Shown: one piece after another, positions 7,110 to 13,359 of the stretch
Position numbering within the stretch: the stretch's first letter is position 1
Layout: each line of letters begins with the position of its first letter
Source of the DNA: an uncultured Clostridia bacterium
Lineage (GTDB): Bacteria > Bacillota > Clostridia > Oscillospirales > Oscillospiraceae
Assembly (NCBI GenBank): GCA_945918815.1
Contig: CAMEIU010000033.1
Span: 1 to 14,969 of the forward strand
Length of the DNA stretch: 14,969 nucleotides
Direction of reading: 5' to 3'
Notes under the pieces: generated by a model
What the model saw: the letters and a program-made list of their open reading frames with translations, nothing else
What the model was told of the DNA's origin: nothing
The model's database searches: none
Translations under genes and position numbers: made by a program

Positions 7110-7946
7110 ATGGACAAACTGAAGACCCTTGCGTGTACCGCCGCCAAGGCACGGCTGCTGGCGGTGCAGATGGTACATGACGCGGCGTCCGGCCATCCCG
7201 GCGGCTCCCTGTCCTGCATGGATGTGCTGACTGCCCTGTATTTTGACGTGATGAAGGTGGATCCCAGCGATCCCAGGAACCCCAACCGCGACCGGTTCGT
7301 CATGTCCAAGGGCCACTGCTCTCCTGCTCTGTATCCGGTACTGGCCCTGCGCGGCTTCTTCCCTGTGGAAGAATTGAAGATGTTCCGCCGCATCGACGGC
7401 CATATGTCCGGTCACGTGGAGATGAAGCATGTCAAGGGCGTGGATATGTCCACCGGCTCTCTGGGCCAGGGCATCTCCGTGGCCGTCGGCATGGCTTTGG
7501 CCGGCAAGACCCAGCAGCAGGACTACCGGGTCTACTCCATCCTGGGCGACGGCGAGATCGCCGAGGGCGAGTGCTGGGAGGCGTTCATGTCCGCCGCCAA
7601 GTATAAGCTGGACAACCTGTGCGCCTGCATCGACGTCAACGGCCTGCAGATCGACGGCCGCACCTGTGACGTCATGCCCTCCGAGCCCCTGGACAAGAAG
7701 CTGGAGGCCTTCGGCTGGCACGTCATCAAGATCGATGGTCACGACTATGCCCAGATTCTGGCCGCCTATGAAGAGGCCAAGACCGTCAAGGGTCAGCCCA
7801 CCATGATCCTGGCCCAGACCGTCAAGGGCAAGGGCGTCTCCTTCATGGAGAACAACGCCGGCTGGCACGGCAAGGCCCCCAACGACGAGCAGATGGCCCA
7901 GGCCAAGGCCGAGCTGGAAGCGCAGATCAAGGAACTGGAGGGTTAA
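7110..7946 (+). CDS. Transketolase, N-terminal (thiamine diphosphate-binding) subunit
   Basis: This 278-residue protein is the first half of a split transketolase, which moves two-carbon ketol units between sugar phosphates in the non-oxidative pentose phosphate pathway. AAGGAAGG precedes ATG 7110. Motifs are SGHPGGSLS (27-35), SKGHCSPALY (66-75), GSLGQGISVAVGMAL (116-130) and the thiamine diphosphate/magnesium motif beginning GDGEIAEGECWEA (147-159) and completed near Asn177 (DVNGLQIDG). It covers the pyrophosphate-binding domain only; the pyrimidine-binding half is the next gene, 3 nt downstream. The upstream LTA-synthase gene ends 28 nt before it with no terminator between, so they may share a transcript. 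Confidence 0.95.
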   Translation: MDKLKTLACTAAKARLLAVQMVHDAASGHPGGSLSCMDVLTALYFDVMKVDPSDPRNPNRDRFVMSKGHCSPALYPVLALRGFFPVEELKMFRRIDGHMSGHVEMKHVKGVDMSTGSLGQGISVAVGMALAGKTQQQDYRVYSILGDGEIAEGECWEAFMSAAKYKLDNLCACIDVNGLQIDGRTCDVMPSEPLDKKLEAFGWHVIKIDGHDYAQILAAYEEAKTVKGQPTMILAQTVKGKGVSFMENNAGWHGKAPNDEQMAQAKAELEAQIKELEG

Positions 7947-7949
7947 ATC

Positions 7950-8897
7950 ATGGGTGAAAAGATCGCAACGCGCGCTGCCTATGGCAACGCATTGGTAGAG
8001 CTGGCAGAAAAATATCCCAAGCTGGTGGTCTTCGACGCCGACCTGGCAGGCGCCACCATGACCAAGGGCTTCTCCCAGGCTTATCCCGACCGCTTCTTCG
8101 ACATGGGCATCGCCGAGGGCAACATGGTCGGCGTGGCCGCCGGTATGGCCACCTGCGGCCTGCAGCCCTTCGTCAACACCTTCGCCATGTTCGCAGCCGG
8201 ACGTGCCTGGGAGCAGGTCCGCAACTCCGTCTGCTATCCCGGCCTCAACGTCAAGGTCATCGGCTCCCACGGCGGTCTGTCCGTGGGCGAGGACGGCGCC
8301 ACCCATCAGTGCATCGAGGACTTTGCTCTCATGCGGGCCATTCCCGGCATGACCGTCCTGTGCCCCTGCGACGGCAACGAAATGCGCCTGGCCACCGAGG
8401 CCCTGCTGAACTATGAAGGCCCCGCCTACATGCGCCTGGGCCGCCTGGCCGTGGAGACCGTCACCGATGCCATCCCCGGCTACCAGTTCGAGCTGGGTAA
8501 GGGCGTGACCCTGCAGGACGGCTCCGACGTGACCATCATCGCCGTCGGCATGAACGTCCAGATGTCCCTGAAGGCCGCCGAGCTCCTGAAGGCTGAGGGC
8601 ATTTCCGCCCGGGTCATCGACATGCACACCATCAAGCCCCTGGACACCGAGCTGGTGTTGAAGGCCGCCCGGGAGACCGGCGCCATCGTCACCACCGAGG
8701 AAGCCAACGTCCTCGGCGGCCTGGGCGCGGCCGTCTGTGAGTACCTGGCCGAGGCCTGCCCCGTGCCCGTCGTCCGCCACGGCGTCAACGACGAATTCGG
8801 CCGCAGCGGCAAGGCCCCCCTGGTCCTGGAAGCCTACGGCATCACCGCCGAAGCCATCGCCGAGTGCGCCAAGAAGGCCATTTCCCTCAAGAAATAA
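7950..8897 (+). CDS. Transketolase, C-terminal subunit
   Basis: This 315-residue protein carries the pyrimidine-binding and C-terminal domains of transketolase and should form an active complex with the preceding subunit. ATG 7950 follows GGAGGG inside the end of the previous gene, consistent with translational coupling. The catalytic Glu56 that activates thiamine diphosphate lies in DMGIAEGNMVGVAAGMA. Other landmarks are PFVNTFAMFAAGRAWEQVRN (73-92), SHGGLSVGEDGATHQ (106-120) with active-site-type histidines 107 and 119, and a C-terminal Rossmann-like domain from about residue 185 (DGSDVTIIAVGMNV). Two-gene transketolases are common in Clostridia and archaea. DXP synthase-like or other relatives are unlikely given the size and pairing. 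Confidence 0.95.
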   Translation: MGEKIATRAAYGNALVELAEKYPKLVVFDADLAGATMTKGFSQAYPDRFFDMGIAEGNMVGVAAGMATCGLQPFVNTFAMFAAGRAWEQVRNSVCYPGLNVKVIGSHGGLSVGEDGATHQCIEDFALMRAIPGMTVLCPCDGNEMRLATEALLNYEGPAYMRLGRLAVETVTDAIPGYQFELGKGVTLQDGSDVTIIAVGMNVQMSLKAAELLKAEGISARVIDMHTIKPLDTELVLKAARETGAIVTTEEANVLGGLGAAVCEYLAEACPVPVVRHGVNDEFGRSGKAPLVLEAYGITAEAIAECAKKAISLKK

Positions 8898-8912
8898 GAA
8901 AATCCAATCAGA

Positions 8913-8944
8913 AGCGGCCGTCCGATCCGGGCGGCCGCTTTTTT
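8913..8944 (+). terminator. Intrinsic terminator of the transketolase operon
   Basis: A 12-bp GC-rich stem (8913-8924 with 8928-8939, one T-G wobble) closes a 3-nt loop (ATC) and runs into six T residues (8939-8944). It begins 15 nt after the transketolase stop. This is a textbook rho-independent terminator. Confidence 0.93.
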
Positions 8945-8967
8945 GGCGGATGATTTCAAATGAAGCG

Positions 8968-9065
8968 TGCACCCTCGCGCCCTTCTTGGCAATCTCCTTG
9001 TAGGGCACGGCCACTGGACGTGCCGCATGCAGGCAGCTGCGTCCCGGATCCAGCTGCCCCAACGG
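8968..9065 (+). repeat. Dispersed intergenic hairpin repeat, copy 2
   Basis: It starts with TGCACCCTCGCGC (8968-8980) and contains 8998-9026, a 29-nt block identical to 1964-1992, followed by ~40 nt similar to 1993-2032. The internal hairpin is GGCACG...CGTGCC. It directly abuts the MITE-like element beginning at 9064. Confidence 0.77.
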
Positions 9066-9204
9066 GGCTGTTAAGAAAGTCTGTCATTGCGAGCCGGTGC
9101 GCACACCGGCGTGGCAATCCGTTCCTTTTTGACCGTAATTTCGATGCTTTTTCCATCAAAAAGTTTGTGGTCAATACGGGAAGGAAGACTTTTCTAACAG
9201 CCCC
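9064..9204. mobile_element. MITE-like element with 18-nt imperfect inverted ends
   Basis: The left end GGGGCTGTTAAGAAAGTC (9064-9081) and the reverse complement of the right end, GGGGCTGTTAGAAAAGTC (9187-9204), match at 16 of 18 positions. Inside lies a hairpin, ATTGC..CCGGTG-CGCA-CACCGG..GCAAT (9086-9118), and an internal TTGACC/GGTCAA pair. At 141 bp with no credible gene, this fits a nonautonomous miniature inverted-repeat element. No target-site duplication is evident at its flanks. Confidence 0.65.
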
Positions 9205-9237
9205 CTACAGTGCGTATCTGATACAACTCTGTAGGGG
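9202..9237. repeat. Inverted repeat CCCCTACAG / CTGTAGGGG
   Basis: A perfect 9-bp inverted repeat (9202-9210 with 9229-9237) flanks 18 nt holding the near-palindrome GTATCTGATAC. The CTGTAGGGGCG end resembles the edge of the hairpin repeats at 5040 and 11139, suggesting a fragment of the same family next to the MITE-like element. The remaining 9238-9295 shows nothing clear. Confidence 0.55.
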
Positions 9238-9295
9238 CGTCATGGCGTCCTTCCTCTCCGCGTTCATTTTGTAATCTTTCGTTGCCCAATTGTTG

Positions 9296-9324
9296 TTGCA
9301 AAATCGGGCCGTTTCCGATATGAT
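9296..9324 (+). promoter_or_regulatory. Sigma-A type promoter of the first VanW-family gene
   Basis: TTGCAA (9296-9301, 4/6 match to the -35) and TATGAT (9319-9324, 5/6 match to the -10) are separated by exactly 17 nt. The predicted start near 9331 gives a leader of about 50 nt before the ATC start at 9381. Confidence 0.7.
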
Positions 9325-9366
9325 GGGACCCATAGACAGATACCCGTATTTTTGTACGGATTGAAT

Positions 9367-9373
9367 AGGAGGG
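9367..9373 (+). promoter_or_regulatory. Ribosome binding site that sets an ATC start
   Basis: AGGAGGG lies 7 nt upstream of ATC 9381. In this frame no ATG, GTG or TTG occurs between the upstream stop (TAG 9366-9368) and GTG 9501, and GTG 9501 has no Shine-Dalgarno. The site therefore points to ATC 9381 as the start codon. Confidence 0.75.
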
Positions 9374-9380
9374 ACCCTCT

Positions 9381-11120
9381 ATCAAAAAGAAAGGCAAATT
9401 CGAGCAGCCCAGGACCACTGCGGCCAAGGCTGCCAGTAAGACGGCGACGAAAAATCCGCCGAAGAAGTCCAAAAAGAAGAAAAAGAAGACCGGCGCGGCC
9501 GTGGGCGTGGTATTGGCCGTTCTGGTGGTTGCGGTCCTGGTCGTGGGCGCCTACGTCTACGGCGGCATGCTCCAGAAGGGCGAGACCATCTATCCCAACG
9601 TCTATCTGGCCGGGGTCGATGTGGGCGGCATGCGGACCCGGGAGGCCAAAATGGCCGTGGAGGACGCCGTCACCGCCACCTACGCCGCCGAGACCTTGCA
9701 GGTCCGGCTGCCGGACCGGACCATCTCCTTTGATCCAACCCTGACCAACGTGGCCCTGGACACGGAGGAAGCCGTGGCCAAGGCCATGGCCTACGGACGG
9801 GAGGGAAACCCCTTCACCGCCGTCCTCGACTACATCCGCAGCCGCTCCGGCCGATATGACATCGATCTTGCCACCAGCATGAACCTGGACACGGATTACA
9901 TACGCAATCTCATCGACGAGACGGCCCAGACCGTGGCCCGGGACGCCCAGTCCTCGGCGGTGGATTATGACCAGAAGAGCGGGCGGCTGACCATCCGGGT
10001 GGGCACCCCCGCCCAGCGGCTGGACGCCGACGGCCTCTATGCGGCGGTCTGCGAAGCCTATGAGACCGGCAGCTTCGAGCCCATCTCCTGGGACTATATT
10101 GAAACGCCCATCGACGCGCTGAACCTGGAGGACTATTATGCCAGCCTCTGCACCGAGGCCCAGGACGCCTACTACGACGCCGAGACCCACACCCTGGTGG
10201 AGGCCGTGCCCGGCTACGGCTTCGACCTGGAGGAAGGGAAGGAACGGCTGGCCAACACCCCCGCCGGCGGCGAAGTGACGCTGCAATTGGAGGAAATCCA
10301 GCCGGAGCTGACAAAGGACCAGCTCAACAGCCAGATGTTCGGCCAGAAACTGGAGAGCCGCTCCAGCCCCTATAACGCCTATCAGACCGGCCGGACGGAG
10401 AATCTGCGCCTGGCCTGCGAATCCATCAACGGCACCATCGTCAATCCCGGCGAGGTCTTCTCCTTCAACAAGACCGTGGGCCAGCGGACGGCGGAGCGGG
10501 GCTTCCAGCCCGCCACCATCTACGCCGACGGCGGCGCCAGCGTGGAGGACACCGGCGGCGGCGTCTGCCAGGTGGCGTCCACCATCTACTACGCGGCTTT
10601 GTACATGGATTTGGAGCAAGTCATGCGGGAGCCCCACATGTATCAGGTCACCTATGTGCCCACCGGCATGGACGCCACGGTGTTCTGGGACTCGGGCCTG
10701 GACTATCAGTTCCGCAACAATCGGGAGAATCCCATCAAGCTTCAGGCCAACATCGACGGCGGCACCGTGAACATCACCTTCTGGGGCGTCCAGGAGAACG
10801 ACAACTATGTGGTCATGTCCTCCGCGGTCCTCTCCACCTTCACGGAGCCGGACGAGGAGGTCCTGGACGAGACCAAGCCTGTGGGCTACCGGGAGAAAAC
10901 CCAGTACGCCTATACGGGCGCCAATGTGGAGGCCTATCAGAAGGTCTACGACGGCGACGGCAACCTGCTGAAGGAGCGGACCATCGTCAGCCACTACAAG
11001 GCCCGTCCCAACATCTACACCATCGGCCCCGCCGAGGCCCCCGCGGAACCGGAGCCGGACCCCATCGAGCCGGATCCCTGGGAACCGGAAGACCCCCTGG
11101 ACGGAGAATACTGGCCGTAA
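9381..11120 (+). CDS. VanW family membrane-anchored protein, paralogue 1
   Basis: From the ATC at 9381 this is a 579-residue protein. A short head (M)KKKGKFEQPRTT is followed by a Lys/Ala-rich cytoplasmic stretch with a run of six lysines near residue 31-36, one transmembrane helix (about 41-60), then an outer domain resembling the YoaR-like peptidoglycan-binding region seen before VanW domains (about 70-330). The VanW domain (about 338-465) includes RTENLRLACESINGT, NPGEVFSFN and GGGVCQVASTIYYAAL. A tail rich in Pro, Glu and Asp ends in EYWP. VanW proteins occur in vancomycin-resistance clusters and many Bacillota envelopes, but their activity is unproven. Starting at GTG 9501 instead would delete the basic head and begin inside the helix. 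The next gene is a close tandem paralogue. VanW assignment is secure; the start is inferred. Confidence 0.93.
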   Translation: MKKKGKFEQPRTTAAKAASKTATKNPPKKSKKKKKKTGAAVGVVLAVLVVAVLVVGAYVYGGMLQKGETIYPNVYLAGVDVGGMRTREAKMAVEDAVTATYAAETLQVRLPDRTISFDPTLTNVALDTEEAVAKAMAYGREGNPFTAVLDYIRSRSGRYDIDLATSMNLDTDYIRNLIDETAQTVARDAQSSAVDYDQKSGRLTIRVGTPAQRLDADGLYAAVCEAYETGSFEPISWDYIETPIDALNLEDYYASLCTEAQDAYYDAETHTLVEAVPGYGFDLEEGKERLANTPAGGEVTLQLEEIQPELTKDQLNSQMFGQKLESRSSPYNAYQTGRTENLRLACESINGTIVNPGEVFSFNKTVGQRTAERGFQPATIYADGGASVEDTGGGVCQVASTIYYAALYMDLEQVMREPHMYQVTYVPTGMDATVFWDSGLDYQFRNNRENPIKLQANIDGGTVNITFWGVQENDNYVVMSSAVLSTFTEPDEEVLDETKPVGYREKTQYAYTGANVEAYQKVYDGDGNLLKERTIVSHYKARPNIYTIGPAEAPAEPEPDPIEPDPWEPEDPLDGEYWP

Positions 11121-11128
11121 GATACAGA

Positions 11129-11184
11129 GTACCCCGTGCCCCCCTGTAGGGGCGGCTATTAGCCGCCCGCATGGGGTACGGGGG
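11129..11184 (+). repeat. Hairpin repeat between the VanW paralogues
   Basis: An outer stem GTACCCCGTGC (11129-11139) pairs with GCATGGGGTAC (11169-11179) with one wobble, and an inner stem GGGCGGCT (11150-11157) pairs perfectly with AGCCGCCC (11161-11168) around ATT. The part 11139-11173 is the inverted copy of 5040-5074 (34 of 35 positions). It lies 8 nt after the first VanW gene and is followed by GGGGGTTTATTT, so it may also serve as a weak terminator. Confidence 0.8.
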
Positions 11185-11255
11185 TTTATTTCCTCCTTTC
11201 GTCAAATTTGTTAAAAAATTCACACTTCTGTCATGAATTCCTCACGCATTTTTTA

Positions 11256-11284
11256 TTGAAATAAAGGTGAATTTCCTCTATAAT
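11256..11284 (+). promoter_or_regulatory. Sigma-A promoter of the second VanW-family gene
   Basis: TTGAAA (11256-11261, 5/6) and a perfect TATAAT (11279-11284) are spaced by 17 nt. Transcription should begin near 11291, leaving a ~63-nt leader. Within it a tiny frame ATG 11312 to TGA 11335 (MIAADAA) is in phase with the gene but lacks a good ribosome site. Confidence 0.87.
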
Positions 11285-11340
11285 GGATATCGCCAGTCAA
11301 AAACTTGCAGGATGATCGCGGCGGATGCCGCTTGACAGAT

Positions 11341-11345
11341 AGGAG
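11341..11345 (+). promoter_or_regulatory. Ribosome binding site that sets an ATC start (paralogue 2)
   Basis: AGGAG ends 8 nt before ATC 11354. The frame is closed upstream by TGA 11333-11335, and the first ATG is 162 nt later at 11516 with no Shine-Dalgarno before it. ATT 11348 is in frame but only 2 nt from the site, too close. The arrangement mirrors that of paralogue 1. Confidence 0.75.
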
Positions 11346-11353
11346 CGATTACC

Positions 11354-13159
11354 ATCAGAAAGAAAGGTAAATTTGAACAGCCGCGGACCACGGCGTCTCA
11401 GCAGCCCTCGGGCGGGACGCAGCCGGGTCCGTCCCGGCCGTCCCAGTCCCAGCGTCCGGCCCAGACGCCGTCCCAGGCGTCCCGGGCGTCTCAGCCGCAG
11501 CAGCCGCGCCGCGGTATGAATCCCGCCGTCGTCACGGCCATTGTGGCCGGGGCTTTGGTGGTGGTCCTGGCTTTGGGCATGTTTATTTACGGCTTGGTTT
11601 TGAAAAACGGCAGTACCATCTATCCCAACGTCTATGTGGCCGGAATCAACGTCGGCGGCATGGGCCGGCAGGAGGCCATCGACGCTGTTTCCGCCTCCGT
11701 GGCCGCCTCCTATTCGTCGGCCACCTTGGACGTGCGCCTGCCGGACCGGACCCTGTCCTTCAACCCGGAGCAGACCAACGTGGCGCTGGATGCCGACGAG
11801 GCCATTGACGAGGCCCTGGCCTACGGCCGCAGCGGCAATCCCTTCTCCGCGCTGACCAGCTATCTCAACTGCCGGAAGACGGAGCATTATATCGATTTGC
11901 AGACCATGCTGAACCTGGACACGGAATATATCCGCAATCTCATCGACCAGGTGGCCGCCGAGGTGGAGCAGTCCTTGCAGCCCTCCACCGTGGACTATGA
12001 CGAGGAGAAGGGCGCCTTGACCGTCCATGTGGGCTATCCCGACCGGACCCTGGACGCCGACAGCCTCTATGACGCCGTCTACAACGCCTTTATGAACAGC
12101 GACTTCTCCCCCATGACCTGGGCCTACCGGGAGGTCCCCTGCGAGCCGGTGGACCTGAAGCCCTATTATGACGAGTACTGCATCGAGGTCCAGGACGCCG
12201 CATACGACGAGGAGACCCACACCATCTCCGAGGAAGTGGTGGGCTTCGGCTTTGACCTGGAGGCCGCCAGCCAGAAGCTGGCCACGGCTTCCGCCGGCAG
12301 CGACGTGGTCATCCAGCTGGAGGACATCGAGCCGGAGGTCACCAAGGAAGCACTGGAGCATGAGATGTTCGGCGTGGAGATCTACAGCGTCTCCAGCGAA
12401 TATGTGTACAATCCCAACCGGACGGAAAATCTGCGCCTGGCCTGCGAGGCCATCAACGGCACCATCCTGAACCCGGGAGAGGTCTTCTCCTTCAACGGAA
12501 TCGTGGGCGAACGGACGTCGGCCAAGGGCTATCTGCCCGCCACGGTCTATGTCACCGGCGGCGCCAGCGCGGAGGAGCTGGGCGGCGGCGTGTGTCAGGT
12601 GGCGTCCACCATCTATCTGGCCACTCTGTATATGGACCTGGAGCAGGTCCACCGGGAACCCCATATGTACGCCGTCTCCTATGTGCCCTACGGCATGGAC
12701 GCCACGGTCTACTGGGGCAGCATCGACTACCAGTTCAAGAACACCCTGGAGACGCCCATCAAGATTCAGGCCAACACCGACGACGGCAAGGTGAACATCA
12801 CCTTCTGGGGCGCGGAGGAACTGGATTTCAAGGTGGAGATGAGCTACAACATTCTCGAAACCTATCCCTGGACCGAGGTCGAGGAAGTGGACGAGACCAA
12901 GCCCGTGGGCTACCGCGAAGTGGCGGAGACGCCCTATACCGGCTACAAGGTCGTCACCTATAAGGCCATCTACGATCTGGACGGCAACCAGATTTCCAAG
13001 GACCTGGAGGCCACCAGCGTCTACAAGAAGCGGGACAAGAAATACATCGTCGGTCCCGCGGAAGAGGTTCCCGAAGAGCCGGAGGAGCCGCTGGATCCCA
13101 TGGATCCCGAAGATCCCCTGGATCCCTGGGACCCCCTGGACCCCAACCAGTGGCCGTAA
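11354..13159 (+). CDS. VanW family membrane-anchored protein, paralogue 2
   Basis: From ATC 11354 this is a 601-residue paralogue of the preceding protein. It shares the head (M)RKKGKFEQPRTT, but the cytoplasmic linker (about 13-54) is rich in Gln, Pro, Ser and Arg instead of Lys. A transmembrane helix (about 55-80) leads to YPNVYVAGINVGGMGRQEA, the YoaR-like region, and a VanW domain with RTENLRLACEAINGT, NPGEVFSFNG and GGGVCQVASTIYLATL (about 355-485). The C-terminal ~30 residues are an acidic proline-rich tail with repeated (L/M/E/W)DP units ending in QWP. It probably acts outside the membrane at the cell wall; the molecular role is unknown. It has its own strong promoter and terminator, so it can be expressed independently of paralogue 1. 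Starting at ATG 11516 would drop the conserved head. Confidence 0.93.
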   Translation: MRKKGKFEQPRTTASQQPSGGTQPGPSRPSQSQRPAQTPSQASRASQPQQPRRGMNPAVVTAIVAGALVVVLALGMFIYGLVLKNGSTIYPNVYVAGINVGGMGRQEAIDAVSASVAASYSSATLDVRLPDRTLSFNPEQTNVALDADEAIDEALAYGRSGNPFSALTSYLNCRKTEHYIDLQTMLNLDTEYIRNLIDQVAAEVEQSLQPSTVDYDEEKGALTVHVGYPDRTLDADSLYDAVYNAFMNSDFSPMTWAYREVPCEPVDLKPYYDEYCIEVQDAAYDEETHTISEEVVGFGFDLEAASQKLATASAGSDVVIQLEDIEPEVTKEALEHEMFGVEIYSVSSEYVYNPNRTENLRLACEAINGTILNPGEVFSFNGIVGERTSAKGYLPATVYVTGGASAEELGGGVCQVASTIYLATLYMDLEQVHREPHMYAVSYVPYGMDATVYWGSIDYQFKNTLETPIKIQANTDDGKVNITFWGAEELDFKVEMSYNILETYPWTEVEEVDETKPVGYREVAETPYTGYKVVTYKAIYDLDGNQISKDLEATSVYKKRDKKYIVGPAEEVPEEPEEPLDPMDPEDPLDPWDPLDPNQWP

Positions 13160-13172
13160 TATGCATCGTATC

Positions 13173-13207
13173 AACCAGGGCGCAGCTGCCGGCCGCGCCC
13201 TGGTTTT
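13173..13207 (+). terminator. Intrinsic terminator of the second VanW-family gene
   Basis: AACCAGGGCGC (13173-13183) pairs perfectly with GCGCCCTGGTT (13195-13205) around an 11-nt loop, ending in TTTT (13204-13207). It begins 13 nt after the stop codon. Confidence 0.9.
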
Positions 13208-13226
13208 CTGCACCGGCACACCGAAG

Positions 13227-13296
13227 AATTGGGATTTGCAGAGGCGAAGCCTTGGGGCGCTCCCGCGCCAGTGCAACACATCGACAAATCCCAATT
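13227..13296. repeat. Long inverted repeat upstream of the germination gene
   Basis: AATTGGGATTTG (13227-13238) pairs perfectly with CAAATCCCAATT (13285-13296). The enclosed 46 nt hold a second small stem GGCGC-TCCC-GCGCC. The structure stops 18 nt short of the TATAAT at 13315. It may be another dispersed repeat or a regulatory structure; there is no second copy in the window. Confidence 0.65.
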
Positions 13297-13314
13297 TCAC
13301 ATCTTTCTATCCTG

Positions 13315-13320
13315 TATAAT
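13315..13320 (+). promoter_or_regulatory. Possible -10 element for the germination gene
   Basis: A perfect TATAAT lies 39 nt before ATG 13360. No convincing -35 is found 16-18 nt upstream. GerA-family operons are normally read by the forespore factor sigma-G; I cannot tell from sequence which sigma factor uses this site. Confidence 0.45.
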
Positions 13321-13359
13321 TTCCCCTCCGCCTGTCCAAACTAGCGGAGAGGTGGTTTC

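Noticed and set aside
6870..9062. Very long open frame on the minus strand (over 700 codons) across the transketolase genes
   Set aside because: It mirrors two well-identified genes, is rich in Gly/His/Val/Asp/Leu typical of the complement of GC-rich coding DNA, runs through a terminator and a repeat, and has no recognisable domain.
9264..10994. Long minus-strand open frame antisense to the first VanW gene
   Set aside because: Same shadow effect; composition is the complement of the real gene and no ribosome site is present.
11312..11335. Seven-codon leader peptide MIAADAA upstream of the second VanW gene
   Set aside because: It lacks a properly spaced ribosome site and has no counterpart in the leader of the paralogue; chance occurrence is likely.
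11297..13300. Long minus-strand open frame antisense to the second VanW gene
   Set aside because: Shadow of third-position GC bias; it crosses the terminator and promoter regions and has no family features.
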